Of a DNA stretch of 64,000 nt, positions 32,836-45,520 are shown piece by piece (the stretch's first letter is position 1; the number at the start of each line of letters is the position of its first letter). The stretch lies in the NCBI GenBank assembly GCA_013180625.2, contig SNVD02007070.1:185001-249000 (forward strand). The letters run 5' to 3'. Origin of the DNA: Boswellia sacra. Taxonomy: Eukaryota; Streptophyta; Magnoliopsida; Sapindales; Burseraceae. Made by a program: the position numbers and the translations under genes. The notes under the pieces are model-generated. The model saw nothing but the letters and a program-made list of their open reading frames with translations, was not told the origin of the DNA and did no database searches.

Positions 32836-34029
32836 GTATCTTCGCTACTAAATTGTTAACTAGAGTTATATTTCCAAATCTAATTCTCATGTCTAATCAT
32901 CCTATCGTTTTGATTGATAACTAATCATGATGGTGAAGATAAATGTCTCTCCTTTTCTAGGTTATAAGACATAGTACTTACATTTCAATCTTCATATATA
33001 TTCCACAAAAAATTAGTAGTACTTCATTACAAAAGGGTTTTTCGCTATCAAATGAGATTGAAATTAGCACATTGTTTATCATGCATTTAAGTACTAAAAA
33101 AAAAAACCTTTAACCATCTATGCTTTTCATTTTAGATGAAATTTATTATAGTGGTGTACCAATGTAGTTTCAAAGTCAATTTGAATGGAAGAAAAGAGGT
33201 GTGCAAAATGTGGGTTTATTATAGGTTAAGACCTTATTATTAATTAATTATATGAACGGAAATAATCTTGCACTTGTATATATATCGTGCGTTAATTTGT
33301 CTTTTAGATCTTTCCAGGTCAACACAAGTCCTACTGGGACATGTTGGATGGACGCAGTAGTATAACTGAAATCTTTTTTTTTTGGGTGAGCTGAGAATGT
33401 TTTAAAAAATTCTTTGATAAAACTCAACGATACGAGCAAATTTTATTAATTGAAAGAAAAAAAAGCTATATATAAATAATCAAAGGAACATAACGTACAT
33501 TAGTTTCTAACATATAGATTGAATATTAGAAAACAACTTATAAAATTACAGTAAAATAAAATAAATAATAAATATATAATGCATAAATGAGATAAAAGAT
33601 TATCAAAATTGTAAGAACCTAAAGTTTGGGAAGTACGTAAAGTATAAGGAATAGAGATAAAACGTTACTATAGTTTCGCTAGCTATATATACATACATGT
33701 ACATATAAATATACATACATACATACATACATACATGTATGAATGTATGTATGTATGTGTATATATATTTAATGAATTAAACAAAAAACAACAAACCAAG
33801 AAAAGAAAAAAAATCAAATCTCCATAAACATTCTTCATCGATTGGTTAGTACTGACGGTTGTGCTTGTATAATATTAGATGTATTTAAGTTAGGTGATGT
33901 GAATTTGGTAAAAGATACTAAAAAGTTATTTGATGGTTTTTAAAATATTCAAAGGTTTATTGTAATTTATCAAACTTAAGGGGATTGGATAAATGTATTC
34001 AATATTATATCATTTGCTATTTAATAGCT
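32836..34029. other. No gene; simple repeats
   Basis: AT-rich. It contains an imperfect palindromic microsatellite of ACATACAT units followed by GTATGTAT units at about 33690-33765. Confidence 0.55.
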
Positions 34030-34598
34030 TACTTACAGTAGCGTTGGTGCAGGTATATCAAAGTTATATTGCAAAATTATTAGATTTTGTGAAAAATAAC
34101 CAAATCGGAGGCTAATGTAAAAATCCTTTTTATGCCATAGCTCATCGTACTCACTCTTTGATTTTTTTTTTTTCCAACCAATAGATCAAAACATGTGTCA
34201 ACATCTCCTTTATATGAAAAATTAAAGTAATAACGGAGACCAATTATAATTAATTACCTTTTCAATAATTAGGGGTAGTGATAACTTTTTTAGTAATTAA
34301 TTGTGGGGTTACAGTTACAGGGTGTTTGTTTTTCTCTTTTTAACACTTTTTTATATTTTTTTTCACTTATCATTTTTTAACACTTAACACTAATGACTTA
34401 ATTAATATGTTTGTTTTTCCTTTTTTATACTGTTTAAAAAAAGTGGTAAGAGAATATTATGATTTAAAATAGACATATTTATCTTTGTCCTTAAAAAGTA
34501 AAACTTGTGTATTATATATCTTAAAAATTAAATAGTAAAAGATAATATAATTAATACAAACCTTAATAAATAAAATTTATATTATTGATATTAAGTTA

Positions 34599-34639
<41 letters not shown>

Positions 34640-35685
34640 AAAATTTTTTAAATTAAATTAAATATATTGTAGTGAATATCATAGGCTAGATGGTTATTTG
34701 TAGTAATCTATCGATGTGTTTATTAATTTATTTAAATTATTATATTAAAAAATAATTTTTTGATTGAAAACTCTCTCTCATTTCATTATTATTAACAATT
34801 TACTATACACAATTATATTTTTATTTTTTTAAATTTTATTAAGCAACTTGTGTGTACTATATCTTCTATTTTTCTAAACTCATAAGATGTCTCTTGTTTC
34901 ACAAAAAAAAAAAATGAAGTTATCATTATTGTTAATTTGATTATTTAATTATTTAATAATATTTTGAAAATTAATTCTGAAACCGTGTCTATATGATGTC
35001 CACAAACATCCCTGTATTCTCGACACGTCAACCATCATCACATTCATGATTCAACACATCACTTTTGTTTTAGGGCAACAGCCCGGTGATCATCATCATC
35101 CATCACAAACCTCGCCTTCCCCCATTCATTCCCCCTCTACGCTTTCTCTATACAACTACGTTAACGAGCAAAACCTCGCCACGTAATCCCTAGGCCCCAC
35201 ACCAACGTCAACACATCATCTCACAAAACAGTAGCAGACGTGAATTTCTAATTTATATATATGGGGTAATTTAGATATTTTTATATTTTCGGACATTTGA
35301 TAAAAAAATGATTAATTTTCACTTTTTAAATTTAGTAGTTCACCTTTTTACAAAAGTGATGAATTAAAAAATAAACAAAAAATTCAATCACTTAGTTACG
35401 GTAGTTTTGGTGCAGCTATATCAAAGTTATATTGCAAAATTATTAGATTTTGTTAAAAATAACTAAACCTTAAGGAGGCTAATGTAAAAATTCTTTTTAT
35501 GTCATGGCTCATCGTACTCACTCTTTGATTTTTTTTTTTCCCAACAAATAGATCAAAACATGTGTCAACATCTCCTTTATATGAAGAATTAAAGTAACAA
35601 CGGAGACCAATTATAATTAATTACCTTTTCAATAATTAGGGGATAGTGATAACTTTTTTAGTAATTAATTGTGGGCTTACAGTTA
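34030..35685. repeat. Pair of 290-bp direct repeats, about 1365 bp apart
   Basis: 34030-34317 and 35390-35685 are about 90 percent alike along their length (GGTGCAGNTATATCAAAG at the start, TAATTAATTGTGGG and ACAGTTA at the end). The ends are not TG...CA, and I see no primer site or purine tract between them, so they are not obviously LTRs. The spacer holds an (AT)n tract at about 34600-34637 and a C-rich stretch at 35080-35220. No gene. Confidence 0.8.
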
Positions 35686-36086
35686 GGCTCCTCCTAAAAT
35701 GTAATATGATTGACCCATTTAATATTATTAGAAGATGAGCCTGCCAAGCAAATGGTGTAAAGATTTGTTCACATTACACTCCTTTCTGTACCAGAAAATG
35801 CATATGATCATTATAGGTAGGCCGACCGTCATTTCTGATGTTGTCTCAAAGTGCACCACTTGGCCTCCGAATCAACCTGCTTTTTCAACATGTAAGGAGC
35901 TCTGCGATTCCCGTCCTCAAGGAAGAAACATTTTCTATCAATAAAGTGGAAATTTCAGTTACTTTAGAAGTTCGCATGTTGTTGTTCAACAACAACAAAC
36001 TGAGGGCTTGTCCTCTATGTTATTAATGAATAATAAGAATATATTAATCTCTTTACCATTCCTGTCCTAAATAGGAAAAACTTTAA
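35686..36086. other. Less AT-rich block without a recognised gene
   Basis: 35730-35945 has a more balanced base composition and a 69-codon plus-strand frame, but I do not recognise the product. It may be an eroded exon or transposon piece. Confidence 0.35.
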
Positions 36087-36848
36087 GAATAGTTCTATTC
36101 AGTCTCATTTTTCATCTTGTTAAACCCCATCTTAAAATTAAATAATTGTAAAGTTATAGTAAAAATATAATACATACTATAAGTAAGATCAAGTAGATTG
36201 ACTTAAATTTAAAAAAAAAAAACTCCTAGTTTCTCATCATATATCTTTAATATTCTTCCACTATTTTCCCTTACCATGTCAATTTCATCACTTCCAACTC
36301 ACGCCTAACTTCATATATGTCTCTTTTCGGTTGGTGTTTTTTATCTAATTTTAATCAGAGGCCAACTATCTTTGCTTCTAATTTCCATTACCAAATTATC
36401 CACATACTATTATACTATTGACACATTTTTTTAAAAAATAATTTACCATTACTTTCCCTTTCAAATACCATAACTTAAAAAAGAAAAAATTGATTGATTA
36501 TTTTGTTTATATGGATTTGAAGAATTTAATAAGAAAAGGGAAAAATCGATTACCTACCATGAATTTATTTCTTTTATATATATAATTCCTTCAACTGAAG
36601 AACTACAAAAATAGAAAAGAAAAACATTCAAATGCCATTAATATATCAAATAATAATTTGATTAAGGATTAAACTTAAGAGAAAAGGCTGGAGACTAAAT
36701 TTAAGATTATTAGGAAAATAATTAAAATTTAATAGGGAAAGTAATTGACAAGAGATTGTTTGAAAATATTTGAGATTACAATTACATCGCTGTTAGATAA
36801 GAGGTGGGTTTTAATGAGATGAAAAATGAAGGTTGAATAGAATTACTC
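36087..36848. mobile_element. Mutator-type MITE, copy 1
   Basis: The left end GAATAGTTCTATTC and the right end GAATAGAATTACTC are inverted repeats that continue inward for about 45 bp (TCATTTTTCATC, then AACCCC / AAACCCACC, TCTTA). It is the same family as 40032-40766. The flanking 9-mers agree only in part (about 6 of 9). The interior is AT-rich and non-coding. Confidence 0.65.
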
Positions 36849-38173
36849 AAAAAATAATTGCTCAAATTTTCATAGATTGATTTGTTTTAAAAATTGCCCA
36901 AATTAATTTATAATGGGCCAATTTTTTTTACAAATTCTATGGGTCAGTATTGGCAACTTCAAATTAAGCAACAATTTCATTATGGAGCTTCAAACACTCT
37001 CTCTTGGGGTCATAATTGAGTGTTCGTCATTCTAATATATATGAAGCTTCATTTTATTTTTCAGAGAAAATTGAGAAAATAACTCAAATTATGGAACTTC
37101 TTTGATAAATAACCATTTTTTTTTTGAAAATTTGAATACTATGATCTTGTCTAATGTCCGATATCATCTGACAGTGCCTAACACTCAATAAAGGGTCATC
37201 GCATACAAATTTTCACAGACAGGGTCATTTTTGTAATCCATACTTAAACTTGATAATTTTTCTTTTACTTTCTCGCATTTTCTTTCACTTTCCATTTTTT
37301 TCTCATTGCCCAAACATCATGAACCCAAGATAATCAAGATAATCATCGAAGAAACTAATAAAGCAATATACTATAACCATAGCAATCAATAACACAACTC
37401 AAAGCTCTAATCAAACTTCAAAAGAAAGCCAACCTTTTATATTTTTAATGAACGATTAATTAATCCAATCCTTTATCAAAGTGCAATTTCAAATGGCTTA
37501 TTAATTATTAATCAATCTATCTATCTTATCAATAAACTCAATTTGTAAAATGTTAGTCACTAGAGATGAGTCATCAACCAATGAATAGGTACTTATAATC
37601 AAAATTTTTGGGTTAAGAAAGCAATGAATGCTCGTAAAACTTAAAGTTTTTTTTAATATTTAACACACGAGAAATTTTGAATTTGTGATTGTTTTATCAT
37701 CAATTTTGGCTCTAATATCATGTTAAGAATCTATTTCACCTACATGACTTAACCTTAATTTACACTCTTCATTATTATATACAATAGTTTATCGAATTAT
37801 ACAAAAAGGGTCTATAGTCTTAGTAGATAAATGATAATATTCACAATGCAGCTGCTTCACCTATATTCAATTGGGTGTATGTTAAATGTTAATAGATTTT
37901 GACATTAGTAATATTTGAAACCTAGGATGGGTAAGAAAATTATACATGATCTGTTTTTATTTGTTTGATAACCTACAAACATGTTAAGAGTTCAGATGAT
38001 TCAAGCGATATGTTGAGAGTGAGAGTCCATATTTTACTGATGTAGCCCTATTTTTGGTGAACTGGTTGCTCATAGTCATGAATTACCTTAATATTTGGGC
38101 CTCATTCTTTGTTTCTGAAATCCTGAGGGGTTGTTTGGTACGAGGGTTTGTCCTCATAAGAATGAGAAACGTA
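36849..38173. other. No gene; transposon scraps
   Basis: At 37066-37140 a sequence (GAAAATTGAGAAAATAACTC, then AACTTCTTTGATAAATAACC) resembles one end of the Mutator-type MITE at 31912; I see no partner end. GGTTGTTTGGTACGAGG at 38129 is a typical Harbinger-type terminus, cut off by the hAT element that starts at 38182. Confidence 0.4.
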
Positions 38174-38535
38174 AACCCACTCAGTGCCGGCTCAAGCCCT
38201 AGGCAATTGAGGCGGTTGCCTAGGGCCCAAAATATGGAAGGCCTCAAATTTTGGAAAAAAAATATAATATTAATTTTATTTTTATAATTTTTTTAAAAAT
38301 ATTTTAGACAGATAAATAACTCCACCCGCCCGCAAACACAGTCACTCTACTTTTATTTTTAATATAATTAATTTATTAACAATCATAATTTTGCGGCAAC
38401 CTAGGCCCGTCTCATTGTTAAAATATAAATAAAATAGAATAATATTTGGCCAACCATCAGACAAATCTTATTCAAAGTTATTCTTTTTTTAGAATAGGCC
38501 ATTCTTTTTTCGGAATAGGCCCACTTGTAACTTAA

Positions 38536-39360
38536 GGCCTTGTTTGGGAGTCGGGACTAGAATGAACTATGATTAGGACATGGATTAGGAGTGGATTGGA
38601 CTGGATTAGGATTATAATTTGGGACTAGACTATATATAGTACTATCTTATATTTGGTGTAATATGAGACTAGACTATATTATTATATGATAATTTTTAAA
38701 GAATTATTTTTAAAACATAAACTTGTTTAATTTTTATTCAAAATTATTTGTTAAATATTTTATAATATTATATTAATTTTTTATTTTATAATATAAAATA
38801 TTTATATTTATCATATCATATTTATAATATTATAATTCCATTAAATTATTAATTATATAATAATTGTTTATGTAATAATATTAATAAATTTATTTATAAT
38901 ATTTTACTTATTTAATTTTTATTATTATTTGTTATAATTTTAATTGTAAAATAAAATTATTTTAATGTAAATTATTTAAGATAATTATTAATGGTATGAT
39001 AATAGAAATTTTTATTGTATTTAAATATTTATTAAAATTATAATATTATATATTCTATTTTGATATTTATATATTAATATTTTAATTATTTATTTACTAT
39101 TACATTGTTATTTAATTAAAATATAAATTATTTAATATTTATTTAAGAAAGAAAAAAAAGTGGAGTCCCAAATTTATGGGACTCCAAAGACTTGCCTTAG
39201 AGGTGGGTCTCCAAAGCCCCGAAAATTCAGGACTGAAGGGAGGTTGGGGGTAACATTTTGTCCTTGCCCATTTCCCTTCAAAATGAACCAGACAAGGTCT
39301 AGGATAGAATTTAAAAAAATTGTCCGAACCCCACCTTTTGTCCCGCTCCCAAACGTGCCC
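38536..39360. mobile_element. PIF/Harbinger (Tourist-like) MITE nested in the hAT element
   Basis: The left end GGCCTTGTTTGGGAGTCGGGAC and the right end GTCCCGCTCCCAAACGTGCCC are inverted repeats. The flanking TAA (38533-38535 and 39361-39363) is the TWA target duplication of the PIF/Harbinger group. 825 bp, very AT-rich in the middle, GC-richer near the right end. The short frame at 39160 lies on the right terminus and is not a gene. Confidence 0.88.
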
Positions 39361-39747
39361 TAAAAGACCTTTTTTTTTTGTAAAAATTAAAAATTATTTT
39401 ACTTTTATAGGATTCCTTAATATTCTCTTTCTCATTTTTTCCATTTTCTCAATCTTCTTAAGTTCACAACTCTCACTTTCTTTTACCATACATCTTCTTC
39501 TTCTTCTTCTTATTTCTCCATTTCCAAGCCATAGTGCGGTGATCTTTCTTTAAGCTTTCTGTTCTACCAAGTTGAATTCAATTTTTTCAGGTTCTATTAT
39601 TTCATGTTTTAATATTTTTTTATTAATTTTAGATTATTATCCATATTATTAATTTATTTATATTTTTTAGTTGTTATTTTATTTATTTATTTGTAGTTAA
39701 TTTTATTTTGCATTTGCTTATTGTTAATTAATAATTTAGTCTTAAAA

Positions 39748-40031
39748 ATGGCTACTAGAAAATATGAATTAAGATATGAAAAACTTAAGAAAAAAAATTA
39801 GAAAAATTAGTTTAATTTGAAAAAGGAGCTCTTAATAAATTTTTTAAAATCAATAAAAATAATGTTGGTAAAAATTCAATAATTGAGCTAGATCAACACA
39901 TCATAAAAGAATCCATTCAAGAAAAAGATAATCTTGAAGATAATGATAATTAAACATGTAACATTACTCTTTCTAGTGAAGAAAATAATTAAAAAAATGA
40001 AGGAAAATGAAATAAATGAAGAAATTGGAAA
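39748..40031 (+). pseudogene. Remnant of a hAT transposase N-terminus
   Basis: From the ATG at 39748 the plus strand reads MATRKYELRYEKLKKK, then stops. The type of start (K-Y-x-x-x-x-x-K-x-x-K-K-K, then a helix ending in a phenylalanine, then acidic residues) resembles the TTF/ZMYM-type hAT transposases common in plants. There are several stops and frameshifts within 280 bp, after which the MITE at 40032 interrupts it. The catalytic part is absent. Its position inside a proven hAT element supports the call. Confidence 0.55.
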
Positions 40032-40766
40032 GAGTAGTTCTATTCAACCCCCAGTTTTTTCCTCATTATCTCCCATCTCTGATTTAATAGAAATAAATTG
40101 TAATTTAGAGAATTTTTAATTCAATTTCAAATATATTTATGGTAAACTTAATTAATTATCCATATTCAATTTCAAATATATTTAAGGTAAACTTATTTAA
40201 TTATTGTTTAATATTTTTTAATGATGTTTGACTTTTTTCCCTTCAATCTAACTTATAATTAAATTATCATTTAAGCTTAATGGTATTTGACTCTTTTCTT
40301 TCTAAGTTTTTTTAAATATTTGCATTTTGCAAATTTAAATACAAATATACATGACAGGTTAAAAAAAATTGTCTAAAGATTTTAACTTTAATCAATTATT
40401 TTTCTCTATATTATTAGATTCTTCAAATTTATATCAACAAACTAATCAATCAAATTTCTATTAGTTTTTGTGTTTAGATATACAATTATGTAATTGGTTG
40501 AAATTTAAAACGAAAGAAAGATAATTGAATTGTATTTAATTTGGGATTAAGAAAACACAAAAATTTGAAAGAGATGATAAATATCATGTCACATCAAGAG
40601 AAAATAGGGAAAAAAATTAGAGATATATAAGGAGAATGAGAGTTTTTGTTAAGTCAACTCCCTTAATATTAATTATCTTATTTATATTGTTATTACAATT
40701 TTATCCTTATTTAATTTTGAAGTGGGGGCTAATGAGTTAGAAAGGGGGGGTTGAATAAAATCACTC
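40032..40766. mobile_element. Mutator-type MITE, copy 2, nested in the hAT element
   Basis: The left end GAGTAGTTCTATTCAACCCCC and the right end (reverse complement GAGTGATTTTATTCAACCCCCC) are inverted. The 9-bp flanks AATTGGAAA (40023-40031) and AATTGAAAA (40767-40775) differ at one base. It is the same family as 36087-36848. Non-coding. Confidence 0.82.
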
Positions 40767-41102
40767 AATTGAAAATCTTATTGAAATATCTAATCTAAAT
40801 AATATATATGATCTAGGAATATAGAGAAACATTGATAATAAATTGAGAGATATCAATTATATTTGAAATATAGATTTGATAAGCCACTCTTTATTGTCTA
40901 TTGAAAAAGAATATTAGAAAAACTTAAGTATAAAGATTTGATTAATAATGTTGTCTCTCACAAGGCAAGAAAAATTGATTTTAGATAAAAATATATTTAC
41001 AAAAATTAAATTTATAATTATTTTAATTAAATACAAATAACCTCATTAATTATAAATATCACCTTAGGCCTAAATAACCCTTGAGCCAGTGCTGAACCCA
41101 CT

Positions 41103-41504
41103 CCATGTTCGACATTTTTTTACTATTTTTAGCCCGGGAATGACTTCTTCCATGGATTTCAGATGATTGCTGAGAGGGGTAATGTGAACCCCTCTCATCG
41201 TTTGAGTTTGAGATTAATGGGAAAGCAAAATCCATCTCCACCAAAATCAGTACACTGTACACTACCAAAATCCCATTTCGACATCAACAAAACAATTTCA
41301 ACATCAAGAAATCGTCTTCTTCCTTCTCACTCTTTTAATTTTCCTTCTTCTCTTCTAAAATCCCATTTCAACATTAATGAACCAAAATCCCAAACTCAAA
41401 ACCCATGAAAACTCAAATAAAAACCCTTTAAACTATCTGTGTCTTTCACTTTCTCTTCCCCTTGTCTCGACTTCTTAGCAACCCAAACCCAGAAATTGGT
41501 TCTT

Positions 41505-41537
<33 letters not shown>

Positions 41538-41626
41538 CTCCTACTTCTATCTTAGTAGGGCTTGTAGTGGATAGCAGCAATAGCAGTAACCAAAACTAGT
41601 GAGGTCACATATGTTGGACAGTGGTG

Positions 41627-41661
<35 letters not shown>

Positions 41662-41833
41662 AGGCCGGATTACAACAACGAGGATTTTGGATGATGGATC
41701 GATGGTTTTGTGGTGTTGGTTGGAGGGGTGGTGGCTGTAGGTGATGCATGTAGTGGTGGTTGTGTGGTGATTTTGTGATTTTTGTTTTATTTTTCGAGTG
41801 GTGTGTTGTGCTATTTTGTAGTGGCCGTGAGGG
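41103..41833. other. Simple-repeat-rich region, no gene
   Basis: Contains (CT)n at about 41504-41530, (TA)n at 41630-41656 and a GTGGTGGT-rich stretch at 41600-41830 whose frames on both strands are low complexity. 41160-41470 is C/A-rich with short frames; nothing recognised. Confidence 0.5.
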
Positions 41834-41841
41834 GCTGCAAT

Positions 41842-42581
41842 TAGGGGTGGCAATTTGGGTCACGACACGCGAATCTGACATGACACGAAAATTTACGTAT
41901 TTGGGTTTGCATGAATCGTGTTTGTGTCGAAATTTTCAACCCATTTAACAATCATACCGTGTTTGTGTTGAGTACCGTCAACCCCCGAACACGATTATGA
42001 CATGACCCGTTTATGACACGAGTTCATTTATAACACGAATCCATTTAGGACACACATATATATTAAACACGATTGACACGAATAAAAATTAAAACACGAT
42101 TATTGACACAAATACTATTTTATAATTTTTACACATATTAAGCAATACAAATTCAAAATTATAATATTTTATTATATTAATATAATTAGAAGGACACTGG
42201 GCATATCAACTTTAATTTCTAATTTCCTAAATCAAATATTGAAGTTTGTTATTTCTTGGTATTTAGTTTTGTTTAATTTTGTATATTATGTTATAACCTT
42301 TTCATTTAAAATTGTAATCGTGTAATAATCGTATCAAAATTGTAATCGTGTCATAATCATGTCGTAACTATAAATGAGTCGTGTCAATCATGTAAACGTG
42401 TTATAATCGTGTTAGAAAGGTTGTGTTCGTGTCGTGTTATTTGTTTAATAATTGTGTTGTGTTCGTGTTGACCCTTCATGATGCAAATAATAAACGGATC
42501 ATGTTCGTGTTGAGTCAATCTTTATCGTGTCACAGCTCGATACGACACGAATACGACCTACGAACACAATTGCCACCCCTA
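41842..42581. mobile_element. Short non-autonomous hAT element, TAGGGGTGGCAAT ends
   Basis: The ends TAGGGGTGGCAATT and AATTGCCACCCCTA are perfect inverted repeats. The flanking 8-mers GCTGCAAT (41834-41841) and GTTGCAGT (42582-42589) match in 6 of 8. The interior carries many copies of CACGA/TCGTG (for example GACACGAATACGACC, CATGACCCG), which are probable subterminal transposase-binding motifs. No transposase. 740 bp. Confidence 0.88.
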
Positions 42582-42589
42582 GTTGCAGT

Positions 42590-43408
42590 GGTCATGTGAT
42601 TTATTTCTGGGTTTCTGTCTTGTTGGTAAAAAAATTAGACAAACAATTTCTTTGTTTCTTTTTTTATTGGATGTGGGATTTGGTGTTTGTCAATTTTTGG
42701 ATAGTTTTGTTGGAAATTTTTTAATTATTTGGAATTTGATTGGATGAATATTTCAAAAATTAGAATTTTTTTTATTTTATACTAAAATATGAAAAAGAAA
42801 ATAAGAATTCTTGATTTATTAGAAAAATTTTAATTATAAAGTTTAATCATCTTTTAAATAAAATTAACACATTTCTATGAGTAACTAAATACAATAATTT
42901 AATTTCTATAGTAATCAAAAACAAAGATTCCAACGAGCAACCAAATACAGTATTATTTATTTTTCATATATCAGATTTTCATAATCATTTTCTTAGTAGT
43001 GAAATTAAACGCTTGTACCAAACAAAAACTATGATTGGTATACGAAATTATCAGGATAAGTTTTGCTAATAAAAAAGTAAAATAGCGTTTTCAAACCTAA
43101 ATTATTTTGGAAGACATTGCAAAAATCCAAGAGTTTTTTATTCCAAATCTTTTAAAATAATCGTTAAAACGTCAACTTGAGCCATGAGTTAGACAGGTGC
43201 TCCAAGAAAGGACTAATTTACTCTATTAAAATTAATAGTCATGATCACTGAAGCCATGATTAGGAAATTGAACATTAAAATTGACCTGACCACCAAAATA
43301 ATTCCTTCCAGCTAAGCTAATTATGTGTGTGTGTGTTAAGGAGATCAGATTCAAGAACACTAATAGTGTAATCTTTCTTGGCGTTCACCATCTTCTACCT
43401 CATCAATC
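42590..43408. other. Upstream region of the P450 gene
   Basis: AT-rich. A (GT)n run lies at 43325-43336. No clear TATA box is singled out. 42770-43035 may be an eroded MITE ending in CTTGTACCAAACAAAAAC, but I found no partner end. Confidence 0.4.
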
Positions 43409-45520
43409 ATGGAGTTCATATTCCCTTCCTTCTCAATCCTTCTCATGTTTCTTCTAATCCTCTTCATGGTTATGAAATTCAAAACCAATTGTCAATCTTC
43501 AAAACTACCTCCAGGGCCATTGAAATTACCTTTCATTGGAAATTTGCATCAGCTTGTTGGCTCTCTACCCCATCATAGGCTAAGACTTGGCCAAGAAATA
43601 TGGACCCTTTATGCATCTACAACTTGGGGAAATTTCCACCCTTGTTGTTTCTTCTCCTGAATTCGCCAAAGAAGTGATGAAAACCCACGACATTATCTTT
43701 GCATCAAGGCCTCAGAGCCTTGTAATGAGTATTGTCACTTATGGTCATAATGATTTAGCAATGGCGCCATACGATGATTACTGGAGACAGCTACGAAAAA
43801 TTTTCATAGGGGAGCTCTTAAGCGTGAAACGAGTTCAATCATTCCGATCAATAAGAGAAGAAGAAGTTTCCAATCTCGTTGATGTAATCGCTTCGAAAGC
43901 AGGATCAGTGATTAACTTTACCAAGAAAATTTCTTCACTATCATATGCGATCACTGCAAGGGCAGCCTTCGGCAAAAAATGCGAAGACCAACAAGCGTAT
44001 ATGTTGGCTGTCCAGGAACTTGTCACATTCGCATCAGGTTTTAGTATTGTCGATCTGTTTCCTTCTATTAGATTGCTCCAATCAATCACCGGAATCAAGT
44101 CTCAAGTAGAGAAGTTGCTCAAACAACAGGAGAGAATAATAGAAAAAATTATCTACGAACATAAGCACAAGCCGCGTGAAGAAGATGAAGATCTGGTAGA
44201 CGTTCTCTTGAAACTTCAAGACAAAGGTGATTTTGAAATTCCCTTAGCTACTGACAACATCAAAGCGCTAATCACTGTAAGTACTTTTTAATTCTTGTGC
44301 TGTGTTCATGCACATCCTCAGATCAATGCATAAATTCATCTCATCACTTGCCTCCTCAATTGGTGAATTGAAATTTCCGGCCAAAATCCTCTGTGCTATG
44401 CGTTATTTTACTTAAAATATGGTTTGAATGAAGAAGAATTTTATATAAGAGTGAAAATCTATATTCGAGGTCCCAGATACTGTTCCTTATTTAATCTTCA
44501 CGAACGTGTGCTAAGGCTTGTGTGTATTTATCTGTTTATTTGTGTTTGAGCCTGGATCATTCTATTTGTTTTGTATTTGGGTTTGGGTTTGGCCTGAATC
44601 ATTTGGTAAACTTAGTTACTATTTTTGAACTCTAATATAATTGTTTAAGCTTTTATTAAGAATAGGTGGTTACTTAACATAGTGAGGTATATATACTGAA
44701 GGGAATTATTTGACTCACTTGTAAGATTTGTTGAGATATATGAGGTTTGGTCCATCCATGTTTAAATACAAATGTGGGGAGATATAAAAGACTTCTATAT
44801 TAACGTCAAGTTACACCTATACAAATTTAAAGTGGTAAACTTAATGTCATGCATGTTATCCATTATCTCCATTTAATAGTTTAAATTGCTTCTCAGGACA
44901 TCTTTTCTGCTGGAAGTGAGACATCTTCTACGGTAATAGTATGGGCAGTGGCTGAGATGATAAAAAATCCGAGATTGATGAAAATAGCACAAGCCGAGGT
45001 TAGGGAAATCTTTAATAGAAATGGGAATGTTGATGAAACATGCATTAATGAAATGAAATTCTTAAAGCTATTAATAAAAGAGACTTTGAGATTCCATCCT
45101 CCGGCTCCTTTTTTACTTCCAAGAGAAAGTAGAGAACGATGTGAGCTCAATGGATTCAACATACCGGCCAAAACCAAGGTAATGATTAATGCATGGGCGA
45201 TTGGAAGAGATCCAGAATATTGGACTGATCCAGAAATCTTCAACCCTGAGAGATTTCTTGATTCTTCTGTCGACTTTAAGGGGACTCACTTTGAATACAT
45301 CCCATTTGGTGCTGGAAGAAGGATTTGCCCAGGAATTCCATTTGGCTTGGCCAATGTCGAGCTTTGTCTAGCAATGTTACTGTACCACTTCGACTGGAAA
45401 CAACCTAATGGAATGAAGCATGAAGATTTGGATATGAAGGAGTGCTTTGGTTTGACAACTGCGAGAAAAGATAATTTGTTTCTAATTCCGATTCCATATC
45501 ATCCATCGCCAGTTGCATAG
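43409..45520 (+). pseudogene. Cytochrome P450, CYP71D-like, with a 2-base deletion in exon 1
   Basis: Exon 1 43409-44276, intron 44277-44896 (GTAAGT...CTCAG, phase 0), exon 2 44897-45520 to TAG. The frame starts with a membrane anchor (residues 5-22) and the hinge LPPGP. After codon 59 (43583-43585) two bases, most likely GA, are missing, and the rest of the exon reads in another frame as [15 protein letters not shown]. Downstream all P450 marks are intact: the I-helix AGSETS at the start of exon 2, KETLR (ExxR), FNPERF, and the heme loop [10 protein letters not shown] (45304-45333). With the two bases back the length would be about 497 residues, normal for the family. These enzymes are ER-anchored monooxygenases of specialised metabolism (terpenoids, flavonoids, alkaloids); the substrate cannot be told. 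It may be a young pseudogene, an allele, or a sequencing error, given the adapter problems elsewhere. Confidence 0.93.

Larger units (their letters stand above)
38182..41094 (+). mobile_element. hAT element with perfect 8-bp target duplication and two nested MITEs
   Basis: The left end CAGTGCCGGCTCAAG and the right end CTTGAGCCAGTGCTG are inverted repeats (12 of 15 bases). The flanking 8-mers AACCCACT (38174-38181 and 41095-41102) are identical. Inside are the relic of a hAT transposase start (39748-40031), a Harbinger-type MITE (38536-39360) and a Mutator-type MITE (40032-40766). Without the two MITEs the element would be about 1.35 kb, so most of the transposase was already gone. Confidence 0.9.

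Noticed and set aside
34030..35685. TRIM or small LTR retrotransposon
   Set aside because: No TG...CA ends, no primer-binding site, no purine tract, no 5-bp duplication.
41552..41881. His/Pro/Thr-rich frames on the minus strand
   Set aside because: Low-complexity GTGGTG and (TA)n sequence.
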